Part shown: positions 47,602-55,945 of the stretch, in pieces
Layout: each line of letters begins with the position of its first letter
Position numbering within the stretch: the stretch's first letter is position 1
Origin: Vibrio viridaestus
Lineage (GTDB): Bacteria > Pseudomonadota > Gammaproteobacteria > Enterobacterales > Vibrionaceae
Direction: 5' to 3'
Assembly: GCF_003856525.1 (NCBI RefSeq)
Contig: NZ_RJVQ01000010.1
Location: forward strand, 1-64,000
Length of the DNA: 64,000 nt
The notes under the pieces: model-generated
Database searches by the model: none
Told to the model about the DNA's origin: nothing
Seen by the model: only the letters and a program-made list of their open reading frames with translations
Made by a program: the position numbers and the translations under genes

Positions 47602-48802
47602 AAAACTTGCCAGTTAATATATGGAGAAATTTAAATAAAAAGTTAAAGTGATTCCTTGTATTTCTATTTAATCTTATTGCAACCCTTTGCTCAATTATAT
47701 ATCTATTTATAAGTTTTATATTGTCACTCACGATTAAATCTTTAAATTTAAATTTATAAAATTTAGAAATCTCTATTGATTGCCTATCTTTTACATTTGA
47801 TATTCTTTGATATTCATCTTGATGGACATCAGGTATGCATAGACTACTATCTATCTGAATACCAATAAGACTAGCATTACGCACTAACATAGTTTTTATT
47901 TTATCAGGTATATGAATAATTATACTATCTTCGACTTCTTTATCATATTGATAAGAATTTATTTTCTTCCTATAGGTTATGGGGATTTTATTATTTGAAT
48001 TTTTCAACTTATCTGATAATAAATTATAGAAACATTCAGACAATAAATCACCATAATAGTTTTCATCATTATTAGATAGCTTATTTAAAAAATTAACAAG
48101 TTGTATATATTGATCAATAGACATCGGTACTTGGTTAACTTTTCTTAGAAAATGTAAATATGGTGGTTTCAACGTTGTATTAACACGTTCATCTACCTTT
48201 GATAAAGAACTAATATCTTCATCAGTAAGAAGTAAGTAATTTTTTAAAAGCTCAATTTCTATATTATGATCTAACGAGTATAATAACGTATCTACTTTTT
48301 GAAATTCTTTATTCCAAGGTTCAAAAAGTTTATCATAATCATAATATTTTAACTCAAATTCACGACAGGTCTCTACTGTTCCTGTAAATCGTCTATATGG
48401 ATCTCTAATTATTTCATTATACAAAGATGTAAACCAATCAAACTGGGGTCTAATAAAAGCTATAAAACTCACATCATAATCTTTATTACAAAAAACTTTT
48501 GATAATCTGACGCTAAGATTTGAAGGTATAATTTTATTTTCTAAGAAACATTCTGAACTAATTAATACTGTGTCACATTTTGAAGTGTCAATTTCGTTCT
48601 TCAAGTCTAAAAGCATTTTTAAAGAAAGTTTCTCATCACTAGATTTAAAACTATTAGCAAAATCACCATGGTTGTCACCAGAAATAATTGAAGTCGGATA
48701 TAATATACCGCTAGACATTAGCTTTGACTTATTTAAATTCAAATATCTTTGAATGAAAGATGTTCCTGTCTTGTGTGTACCTATATGAAATATCAATTTC
48801 AT
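47594..48802 (-). CDS. P-loop sulfotransferase-like protein A
   Basis: The 402-residue protein begins IFHIGTHKTGTSFIQ (residues 4-18), the 5'-phosphosulfate-binding loop of sulfotransferases (compare PKSGTT), and has FIRPQFDWFTSLY (116-128), whose Arg and Ser fit the 3'-phosphate site (R118, S126). A shared LISSECFLE lies between them. The likely role is transfer of sulfate from PAPS to a sugar of the polysaccharide. It overlaps the second, related gene by four bases. Acceptor and position are unknown, and activity is inferred only from these motifs. Confidence 0.75.
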   Translation of the reverse strand: MKLIFHIGTHKTGTSFIQRYLNLNKSKLMSSGILYPTSIISGDNHGDFANSFKSSDEKLSLKMLLDLKNEIDTSKCDTVLISSECFLENKIIPSNLSVRLSKVFCNKDYDVSFIAFIRPQFDWFTSLYNEIIRDPYRRFTGTVETCREFELKYYDYDKLFEPWNKEFQKVDTLLYSLDHNIEIELLKNYLLLTDEDISSLSKVDERVNTTLKPPYLHFLRKVNQVPMSIDQYIQLVNFLNKLSNNDENYYGDLLSECFYNLLSDKLKNSNNKIPITYRKKINSYQYDKEVEDSIIIHIPDKIKTMLVRNASLIGIQIDSSLCIPDVHQDEYQRISNVKDRQSIEISKFYKFKFKDLIVSDNIKLINRYIIEQRVAIRLNRNTRNHFNFLFKFLHILTGKFYG

Positions 48803-49740
48803 TTGTCATCCATCACATTAGTTAAATTAAATTTTTTTAGATTTGGGTATTTTTTAAAAAGTAATAAGTTTGATGATTCTAGATTATTCTTAATTTTTTT
48901 ACTTAGTTTTATTTTGTTACATTTCAAAAATGATAACCAACTAAAATATCGAGAGTAAATAAAATTCTCAATAAAAAAACTTCTAACCCCAGTATTTTTT
49001 TCCAGCATCCATAAATAGTTCAAAATAGAAATTTCAAAATCATTGAGTGATGCATTTTCATTGACAACATTATCATTATACAACGTTATATCAATATTTA
49101 AGGCATGGTTAATAAAATCTTTAATTAGATAATCACCACTTTCCTCTTGAATATAATTTCTAACTATTAAGGATTTTTCTCCGAATACACTCGTAATATT
49201 TTCTAATGTATTAAAATAGTTTAACATTTCGATTTGAGGCAAATCACCTACATGTCCACTAAAGCGAAGGTCTTTATCCATAACAACGTATTTATATACA
49301 GACTTCAACCAAGATATTTGAGGTCTTAAATAAACTATAATTTTAATATCAAGATTATCTATATTTTTTAAATGATGATATAAGTGGTTATAGTCAATAC
49401 CTTCGAGAAAGCATTCGGAACTGATCAAGAAATTATTCAATGGACTATTATTGATATAATTTTTCAAATCAGAATAGACCTGTTGACTATCCTGATTTTC
49501 ATACTTATATCTATTTACTTCGTTAAGGCCCTTAAAAAAACCACTAGATCTGCATTTAGAGACTAAGGTTGGATTCAAAGTCAATGCAAACATCGCATGA
49601 TTTTTCTCAACACAATGACAATCAACATAGTCAATACCAGAATTTAAAAGCAGTATTCTATTATTGAAACACCAAGTTTGTATCGATGTTGTCCCAGTCT
49701 TATGAAATCCTATATGTATATAAAGCTTTCTTCTTTCCAT
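48799..49740 (-). CDS. P-loop sulfotransferase-like protein B
   Basis: The 313-residue protein starts YIHIGFHKTGTTSIQ (residues 7-21), a closer match to the canonical 5'-PSB loop than its neighbour, and has LRPQISWLKSVY (138-149) for the 3'-PB site, with LISSECFLE between them. It shares these three blocks with protein A, so the two are probably diverged paralogues acting on different positions or sugars. The gene is in the same coupled series with a 12-base gap to the gene upstream. Codon use is AT-rich. Confidence 0.75.
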   Translation of the reverse strand: MERRKLYIHIGFHKTGTTSIQTWCFNNRILLLNSGIDYVDCHCVEKNHAMFALTLNPTLVSKCRSSGFFKGLNEVNRYKYENQDSQQVYSDLKNYINNSPLNNFLISSECFLEGIDYNHLYHHLKNIDNLDIKIIVYLRPQISWLKSVYKYVVMDKDLRFSGHVGDLPQIEMLNYFNTLENITSVFGEKSLIVRNYIQEESGDYLIKDFINHALNIDITLYNDNVVNENASLNDFEISILNYLWMLEKNTGVRSFFIENFIYSRYFSWLSFLKCNKIKLSKKIKNNLESSNLLLFKKYPNLKKFNLTNVMDDK

Positions 49741-49752
49741 ATCACTAACAAG

Positions 49753-50916
49753 TTATAAGATAATATTGATAACCGCGAAAATTCTTTTTTTCAGATTGTA
49801 TTTAAAACGTAAATAAAATCTACCCAACATTCCAAACTCCTGAACAATTTGTCCTTGTTTCCATAATGATCTTTTTATATTAATATATTTTCCTTTCAAG
49901 TTTATTTCTTTATCTAATATCATATTTACTTTCAAGTCTTTTCCAAAATCCGCACTACGAGATATACTTAAATAATTGAAAAGTTCATTTTTTGAAGGCC
50001 ACAATATTTGTTTTCTTAATTTTCCAAGATATAAAGTTGATAACTCATCATCTATATCATCAATCTTATTATATACTTGATAAAATATAGAAGATATATC
50101 ACCCAACACATTAGAATCGTCGATAAAGCCACATTCAGGGGTAATTAGGCCTTCAACTTTAATATATGTCTCAGTACTTGGATGCTCAGGTTCGCATAAC
50201 ATTTCAATGATATGTCTATTCTCGATTATATATGAAAATCCTTGACTTATATTTTCTTGATAAGAATCGAACATTATTCCATGTACAAATTTATGGAAGT
50301 TAAACTCAGGACCTCCGTACGTACTTTTGCCAACAAAAAATGCATTTATATTATAGTTAGGGAACAGTACTTTTAAATAAAAAACAATACTTCCAGACCA
50401 GCCAGTATCAACTAATGCAATTTTATCTTTTTTATCTACTAATTGCTTCCAATATGAAAAAAATAGATTATATTGATTAAAAACATACTCCCTTAAAAAA
50501 AGATCGCCATCCTCGATTGACAATAGATCATTAACACTCGAATAACAGACCTGAGTATTATGGAGTCTCTCTAATTTATCTGTACTAGTACAAGCTTTAT
50601 ACTCGCCAAAAGAATGACTTCCTAAGAAACACTGAAGCATACTATATAAACTCATTCCATAGTATTCTTTTGCTAAATCGTATGATGTAATATCAGGTGC
50701 GACATAAGAACATGCTTTAATCGCAGCTAATCGACTTGTATAGCAAACATTTGATTTGACGGATAAAAGATAATCCGAATGTGTTTTAGAGAAAACAGCT
50801 CGTAATCTTATACCACCTCTTGCTAAAAATAGTATATTATCGATATTTTTACTTTTTAGTGTAGCATATAAAAAAGAGTTATATATTTTAAATAGATAAG
50901 CATACTGTTCTATCAT
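49753..50916 (-). CDS. COG5610-type C-terminal (PRTase-like) protein
   Basis: The 387-residue protein resembles the C-terminal part of large HAD proteins of the COG5610 type: LFLARGGIRLRAVF near residue 30, CYTSRLAAI near 58, and LVDTGWSGSIVFYL near 167. In COG5610 proteins these blocks follow a HAD phosphatase domain in one chain. Here the HAD part is the separate gene just upstream, overlapping by four bases. Such proteins occur in polysaccharide loci but no reaction is established to my knowledge. The function is therefore open. Confidence 0.65.
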   Translation of the reverse strand: MIEQYAYLFKIYNSFLYATLKSKNIDNILFLARGGIRLRAVFSKTHSDYLLSVKSNVCYTSRLAAIKACSYVAPDITSYDLAKEYYGMSLYSMLQCFLGSHSFGEYKACTSTDKLERLHNTQVCYSSVNDLLSIEDGDLFLREYVFNQYNLFFSYWKQLVDKKDKIALVDTGWSGSIVFYLKVLFPNYNINAFFVGKSTYGGPEFNFHKFVHGIMFDSYQENISQGFSYIIENRHIIEMLCEPEHPSTETYIKVEGLITPECGFIDDSNVLGDISSIFYQVYNKIDDIDDELSTLYLGKLRKQILWPSKNELFNYLSISRSADFGKDLKVNMILDKEINLKGKYINIKRSLWKQGQIVQEFGMLGRFYLRFKYNLKKRIFAVINIIL

Positions 50917-51644
50917 AAAACACCCAATCTTTTCATAACTCTATAATTACTCAATTTATTTGCAGCTTGCCATAATCTAGAACGCGGTGTGTAAATACCT
51001 ATAATACCGAATTTAATTGGCATACTGTAATCCGAATGGTAATTATCTCCACAATGAATCACTTTTTTATCTTCAATACCGAGTCTATCAATAACGTAAG
51101 GAAATAATGAACCTTTTCTCTTACTTTTGTTCAAATCAGCGCTAGAAAAAAGATAGTCTAGCTGAAATCCACTAAGAATATTACTAATTAGTCTTGATAT
51201 ACTATCTGAAGTGAGGTACATATCAGAAATTCCAATAACTGAACTACCATTCTTTTTTCTATCACTCAAAAAACTAACTAAATTTGAATTAGGGCTTAAT
51301 ACTGAAGACTCGTAGCTTAACTCTAATTCTAAAGCACTATGTAAAAAATCATCATCATAATTCACATCTAGAATATCAAACATTAATTTATATATGTATG
51401 TTATATTTGGTTCTTTCTCTTGGTCATTACCAAATGTATAATATGCAATTCGAGCAGCTTCAATTCGCGCAAGCCAAATTGAATTCACACACTTTTTAAT
51501 ATTTAATTTTCTTTTGAAAATCTTTGAAATTTCTAGAAACCTATAGTATTCACATTGATATTTTCTAAGTAGTAATGTATCAAAAATATCGACAGAATAA
51601 ATATCGTATGTCTTATCCCTGAAGTATGCATCATAACACTTCAT
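50913..51644 (-). CDS. HAD-superfamily hydrolase
   Basis: The 243-residue protein is a HAD phosphatase: motif I VDIFDTLL (D19 nucleophile, D22), motif II in ISDMYLT, motif III lysine in LNKSKRKG and motif IV HCGDNYHSDY. A helical cap sits between motifs I and II. It overlaps the downstream COG5610-like gene and the upstream glycosyltransferase by four bases each, so it is tightly coupled to both. It likely forms a complex with the COG5610-like protein. The phosphorylated substrate is unknown. Confidence 0.82.
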   Translation of the reverse strand: MKCYDAYFRDKTYDIYSVDIFDTLLLRKYQCEYYRFLEISKIFKRKLNIKKCVNSIWLARIEAARIAYYTFGNDQEKEPNITYIYKLMFDILDVNYDDDFLHSALELELSYESSVLSPNSNLVSFLSDRKKNGSSVIGISDMYLTSDSISRLISNILSGFQLDYLFSSADLNKSKRKGSLFPYVIDRLGIEDKKVIHCGDNYHSDYSMPIKFGIIGIYTPRSRLWQAANKLSNYRVMKRLGVL

Positions 51645-52528
51645 TTGATAAACCTACCTAATCTAAGTTTAATAATAACTGCCTTAGCCTTTCCAATCAA
51701 CATATCTACCACTCCAAATCTATGATGAATGCTCTGGAATTGTCGGCCTAAGGTAAGAAGAACTCCTAATCCGATTTGATTATTAATAATATCTTCTCTT
51801 AATAAATTATTTCTAAAAATTGCTTCATAATGAGCATGCTTATCTATTGAACCCACAACAGAATTAGAATACACGCTATTATTTTTATCTTCTCTATGAT
51901 GATAGTATGCTAATTCCATCGGAATTACGCCAATGTTTCCGTTTAATAAACATCTAAGATGGAAGTCCCAATCACCTAATACTGGTAAATCTTCATTAAA
52001 CCCACCTACTTCATCATATACTGATTTTCGAAATAAAAAAGAAATAGGAGGAAATTGATTATGCATGAGTAAATCAGACATACAAAGGTTTAATAGCCCA
52101 TTGTTATAAGGTCTTTTATGAAGGATTTGAACACCTTTTTCAGATATTTTCTCAATGACCATCGTTGACTGAACTACAACACCAACTTGATCATTATTAG
52201 AATCTAAGTATTTGGTAGTAATATCTAGGAACTCGGGATATAAACTATCATCATCATCATGAATAAGAATATAGTCTCCTTTAGCATGTTCAATACCATT
52301 GTTTGACGCAGCTTCCATACCTACAGATTTTTCTCGATGAATAACAGCGACATCAATACCTTTAGTTCTTGCCAATTCTGCTATTTGATCTACTGGCTCC
52401 CTAATGCCAGCATCATTCACCAAAACCCACTGAAAGTTCTTATACTTCTGATTTTCAAGTGACTCTAAAACTCTTGGTAGAAGTATTGGTCTATTTTTTG
52501 TTCTAGTAATAATAGAAACTTTATTCAT
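51641..52528 (-). CDS. GT2 glycosyltransferase
   Basis: The 295-residue protein is a GT-A family 2 transferase with the opening VSIITRTKNRPILLPR, the DxD region IHDDDDSLYPEF near residue 90, and the late LGDWDFHLRCL near 185. The tail is basic and may contact the membrane. The ATG overlaps the stop of the methyltransferase gene (TAATG), and its own end overlaps the HAD gene. Donor and acceptor sugar cannot be told from sequence. Confidence 0.87.
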   Translation of the reverse strand: MNKVSIITRTKNRPILLPRVLESLENQKYKNFQWVLVNDAGIREPVDQIAELARTKGIDVAVIHREKSVGMEAASNNGIEHAKGDYILIHDDDDSLYPEFLDITTKYLDSNNDQVGVVVQSTMVIEKISEKGVQILHKRPYNNGLLNLCMSDLLMHNQFPPISFLFRKSVYDEVGGFNEDLPVLGDWDFHLRCLLNGNIGVIPMELAYYHHREDKNNSVYSNSVVGSIDKHAHYEAIFRNNLLREDIINNQIGLGVLLTLGRQFQSIHHRFGVVDMLIGKAKAVIIKLRLGRFIK

Positions 52529-53541
52529 TAGTACTTATTCTCATGATTTTTATTTTTACTATTAAGGAGATCAGTTAGCCTTTTTATTTCTTTCTGATCT
52601 TTTTCCCAAATGATTCCTTGCTTATGAGTTTGTGTTAACAAATTCTTAATTTCTTCTTGATCCTGCTCCCAAATAATTCCTTGTTTATGAGTTTGTGATA
52701 TTAACATTAATCTATTTAATTCAAGTAGATCTAAAAATGGCTTAAAAAAACTAAAATGTTTAATTATATCTGAAAACGATTCATTTTTATTTAATTCATT
52801 TTTATATATAATTGTCAAGCCAAACAATGACGCTATATTTAAGTAAGACCAATCGTCATTTATAGTATCTTTCACAGCTTTATAAACACCACTTTTACAA
52901 GATGAACTATCATTATGGAATGATTTTACGTCATAATGAATTGGCCAAAAAAATGGCATATCAATCTCATTTCTATCCTTACTTAAATTCATATAAGATA
53001 TATCAACTTCCTTTTTGTTCTTCATATCATTGATACTATAAAATGTATCTACATAATTACATGGCCAAGAAGTGTCATGCATAATGATAATTTTAGGATT
53101 CGGTGATGAAAAGAGCACATCTAACTCATCAATCACTGTTTCATAATTATGGTCACCATCAATAATAAAAACATCTTGTAACGAATCTTTGTTTTCTTTT
53201 AAATACTCAATAGATGTCTTCTTAAAAAACTCTACTTTAACAAAATCACTATCATCGAATTCCTGATAAGCAGGATCTACAGAGTGTAATGTGACATCTA
53301 AGTCTGAACATAATGTATCAAGCTCTCTCAAATGATTACCTTGATATCCACCAATTTCGACAATTCCTTTCTGGGTGATAGCTTTTAATAAAGGAAACAG
53401 AATGCTCTTATAATTTACCATTGAGGCTAGCTGTAAACTCATTTGAGCATTATCAAAAATCTCATAATCTTCAATAAGATTTTTTTTGAGTAAGTCTTTA
53501 ATATCTTTATATCTAACTTTTTCATCATTTAAATTAATCAT
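52528..53541 (-). CDS. class I SAM-dependent methyltransferase with C-terminal repeats
   Basis: The 337-residue protein has a Rossmann methyltransferase core (VEIGGYQGNHL for SAM, VFIIDGDHNYETV, IIIMHDTSW), of the Methyltransf_24 style common in sugar O-methylation. The last 55 residues are a hydrophilic helix, including two 21-residue tandem repeats (283-303 and 304-324) that start QTHKQGIIWE and look like a coiled coil or protein-contact tail. It directly follows wzt, a spot often taken by enzymes that cap the chain before export. Ribosome site AAAGG is well placed. Confidence 0.83.
   Translation of the reverse strand: MINLNDEKVRYKDIKDLLKKNLIEDYEIFDNAQMSLQLASMVNYKSILFPLLKAITQKGIVEIGGYQGNHLRELDTLCSDLDVTLHSVDPAYQEFDDSDFVKVEFFKKTSIEYLKENKDSLQDVFIIDGDHNYETVIDELDVLFSSPNPKIIIMHDTSWPCNYVDTFYSINDMKNKKEVDISYMNLSKDRNEIDMPFFWPIHYDVKSFHNDSSSCKSGVYKAVKDTINDDWSYLNIASLFGLTIIYKNELNKNESFSDIIKHFSFFKPFLDLLELNRLMLISQTHKQGIIWEQDQEEIKNLLTQTHKQGIIWEKDQKEIKRLTDLLNSKNKNHENKY
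52570..52695 (-). repeat. two 63-bp tandem repeats in the methyltransferase gene
   Basis: Bases 52633-52695 and 52570-52632 encode QTHKQGIIWEQDQEEIKNLLT and its near copy with K for Q/E at three places. The period is exactly 63 bases, keeping the frame. The copies differ at few bases, which suggests a fairly recent duplication and possible copy-number change between strains. Confidence 0.85.
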
Positions 53542-53556
53542 AACTTACCTTTTATT

Positions 53557-54588
53557 TTATCGTTCCCTAATTATAAACTCTGCAATACGAAAAGATTTAT
53601 TTTTTGAAAAATCTGCTGATAATATTATATCTCGGTCCCACTCAATTCCTTTGCAGGAATATCTAGCTGCAGATGAATTTATACTTTTGGGGTATTTTTC
53701 AGCATATCCAGGAGTCTTCATTGGACCATCTAAACTCTTATTATTAATACATAAATTATCAAAAACATTACTTGTTTCATTTATAATAATAATCGATAAA
53801 TTTATTTTACCGTTTTCTATAGTAATTTTTTCTACATTTAAAATAAAACCATCTATTATTTCAAACTTCTCCATAGTTAACTGGAACATATTAAGTTTAA
53901 TTTCCATATTATATTCAGATAAAACTTTGGACTTCCTACCATCTTTACGAACGATACCATTGTTTATCCAGACGACTCTATCTACTACTTTTTCTAACTG
54001 CCGTTCAGAATGAGTAACAATAACAATAGTCATTTGGGATGATATTTTCTTCTTAATTTCTCTTTCCGCTTTATCTTTAAAACCTATATCTCCAACACCT
54101 AAAACCTCATCAATTAATAAAATGTCAGGACTGGCATACATAGATATTGAAAATCCTAATCTAGCTCTCATACCCGAAGAATAAGATTTGACATTTTTTT
54201 CGAAAAAATCATTTAATTCTGAAAATTCTTTTATTTGTTCAATTTTACTTAATATGAATTGCTTACTATACCCTATTAGCATACCACTTATAATAGCATT
54301 TTGTCTGCCTGATAGATTAGGATCAAAACCAGCAGATAATGACATTAATGAGATACTTTTTGTGTGATATACTATTTCTCCATTATCAGGTTTTATAATG
54401 CCAGCGAGTAATCTAAGCAACGTTGACTTTCCTGCTCCATTTCGTCCTATGATTCCTAAATTTTCGCCTTTATAAATATCAAAGGACACATTTTTTAACG
54501 CTGAATATTTATTTATTTTGAATAAAGATTTTTTTTCTCTATAATCAACTCCAACGTTTTTTATCTCTAAGATTTTTTCTTCAATCAT
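53557..54588 (-). CDS. wzt: polysaccharide ABC exporter ATPase with C-terminal extension
   Basis: Wzt powers export of finished polysaccharide on lipid carrier across the inner membrane. The 343-residue protein has Walker A GRNGAGKST near residue 49, signature YSSGMRARLGFS, Walker B ILLIDEVLGVGD and the H-loop VTHSE. After about residue 225 comes a C-terminal extension of roughly 115 residues, shorter than the carbohydrate-binding domain of E. coli O9a Wzt but longer than minimal forms. It may recognise a chain-end modification such as methyl or sulfate. Its start overlaps wzm by four bases. Confidence 0.92.
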   Translation of the reverse strand: MIEEKILEIKNVGVDYREKKSLFKINKYSALKNVSFDIYKGENLGIIGRNGAGKSTLLRLLAGIIKPDNGEIVYHTKSISLMSLSAGFDPNLSGRQNAIISGMLIGYSKQFILSKIEQIKEFSELNDFFEKNVKSYSSGMRARLGFSISMYASPDILLIDEVLGVGDIGFKDKAEREIKKKISSQMTIVIVTHSERQLEKVVDRVVWINNGIVRKDGRKSKVLSEYNMEIKLNMFQLTMEKFEIIDGFILNVEKITIENGKINLSIIIINETSNVFDNLCINNKSLDGPMKTPGYAEKYPKSINSSAARYSCKGIEWDRDIILSADFSKNKSFRIAEFIIRER

Positions 54589-55352
54589 TCCAAAACAACT
54601 CTTGGCAGTTTATATTCTAGTTTTCGATACAATACAATTGATACTAATATTAATAATACACCCACACCGCCTACTGAAATCAGCTCATATAGATGTGCAA
54701 TATTATTATCTAACAACACATCTCTGTAACACGCCAAAAGCACGGCTATTGGGTTAAAAAAAAGATAACTCTGATATTGAACTGGAATATCTTTGTAATT
54801 AAAAAATATTCCAGATGTGAACATTAAAAACTGTAAAGTCGTTGGAATAATATAAGACATATCTCTAATAAAGGGGGTAATCAATGCAGCCAAAAGAGAA
54901 CATGCTGTAGTAAAAATAAATTGTATAGCTATTATTAGCAATAAATATATCCATTCAGTATTAATATCAATTCCATACGCAATAAGGAATAAAACTAAAA
55001 TTAAAAATACTATTATTTGTTTCAAAGCATCTTGAATGATGAAAGTCATAGGAAAAAATATCTTATGTATAAACAATTGATTCATAAGAAAACGTCCTTG
55101 AATAATACTCCCCATTGCGTGGTTCACAGTTTTTGAGAACCAAAGCCAAGGTATGAGCCCGGTAAGAAGGAATACGACATAATTTTCATCACCCCTTTGC
55201 AAAAAAAACGCAAAAACTAGATAATAAACACTCATATGCATTAAAGGCTCTATTACCCACCAAGTATAACTTAAGTAATTAACCGATGCTTCAGATTTGA
55301 GATTCAAACTAGCTTTAACTAAAATCAAGTTAATCGTATGCATAAATTTCAT
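54585..55352 (-). CDS. wzm: polysaccharide ABC exporter permease
   Basis: Wzm is the membrane half of the ABC exporter that moves O-antigen or capsule to the periplasm. The 255-residue protein has six predicted membrane segments and the ABC-2 permease phrases INLILVKASLNLKSEA at the N-terminus, GLIPWLWFSKTVNHAMG and FNPIAVLLACYRDVLL. It pairs with the overlapping wzt gene. Presence of wzm/wzt and absence of wzx/wzy in the window indicate an ABC-dependent pathway. Confidence 0.92.
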   Translation of the reverse strand: MKFMHTINLILVKASLNLKSEASVNYLSYTWWVIEPLMHMSVYYLVFAFFLQRGDENYVVFLLTGLIPWLWFSKTVNHAMGSIIQGRFLMNQLFIHKIFFPMTFIIQDALKQIIVFLILVLFLIAYGIDINTEWIYLLLIIAIQFIFTTACSLLAALITPFIRDMSYIIPTTLQFLMFTSGIFFNYKDIPVQYQSYLFFNPIAVLLACYRDVLLDNNIAHLYELISVGGVGVLLILVSIVLYRKLEYKLPRVVLE

Positions 55353-55374
55353 ATATAAATTTCTTTTAAATAAT

Positions 55375-55932
55375 TTAAATTGATAGAGGTTCTATGTTTG
55401 CTAGATCCATACCATCCTTATCTTTCTTAGATAAATAAACTTCTTCGTTTTTACATAGAGGCCATTCAATACTAATACTAATATCATTCCATAAAATCGA
55501 GTGCTCTGCCTTCGGGTTGTAATAGTCAGTACATTTATAAACAAACTCCGCTTCATCAGACGTCACATAAAAGCCGTGTGCAAATCCTTCTGGTACCCAA
55601 AGCTGGCGCTTATTTTCTGCGGAGAGGTAAACCCCGACCCATAGTCCGAAAGTTGGCGAATTTTGACGTATATCTACTGCGACATCGAATACCTCACCAG
55701 AAACGACCCGAACGAGTTTGCCCTGCGTATTTTCAGTTTGATAATGTAATCCACGTAAAATCCCTTTCTTAGACTTTGAGTGGTTATCCTGAACAAATGT
55801 TGTTGGCTTCCCAGTTACTAATTCTTCAAATTTTTTCTGCTGCCAGGTTTCCATAAAAAAACCACGCTCGTCACCAAAAACTGCCGGCTCTATAATCTTA
55901 ACTTCTGGAATTTTAGTATCTATAACTTTCAT
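55375..55932 (-). CDS. rmlC: dTDP-4-dehydrorhamnose 3,5-epimerase
   Basis: RmlC epimerises dTDP-4-keto-6-deoxyglucose at C3 and C5. The 185-residue cupin protein has DERGFFMETWQ, GILRGLHYQ with the catalytic histidine, FDVAVDIRQNSPTFG and PEGFAHGFYV, all conserved. It is the third step toward dTDP-L-rhamnose and lies after rmlD in the order rmlB-rmlA-rmlD-rmlC. The base composition here is nearer to the host average than the genes downstream. Confidence 0.96.
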   Translation of the reverse strand: MKVIDTKIPEVKIIEPAVFGDERGFFMETWQQKKFEELVTGKPTTFVQDNHSKSKKGILRGLHYQTENTQGKLVRVVSGEVFDVAVDIRQNSPTFGLWVGVYLSAENKRQLWVPEGFAHGFYVTSDEAEFVYKCTDYYNPKAEHSILWNDISISIEWPLCKNEEVYLSKKDKDGMDLANIEPLSI

Positions 55933-55945
55933 GATAGTTAACCTT

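Noticed and set aside
52570-52695. Direct repeats considered as a CRISPR-like array
   Set aside because: Only two units, no spacers, and the period keeps the protein frame; it is a coding repeat.
53486-54013. Open frame of 175 codons antisense to wzt
   Set aside because: Long frames arise easily opposite AT-rich genes. The wzt frame is certain, and the antisense product has no recognisable motif.
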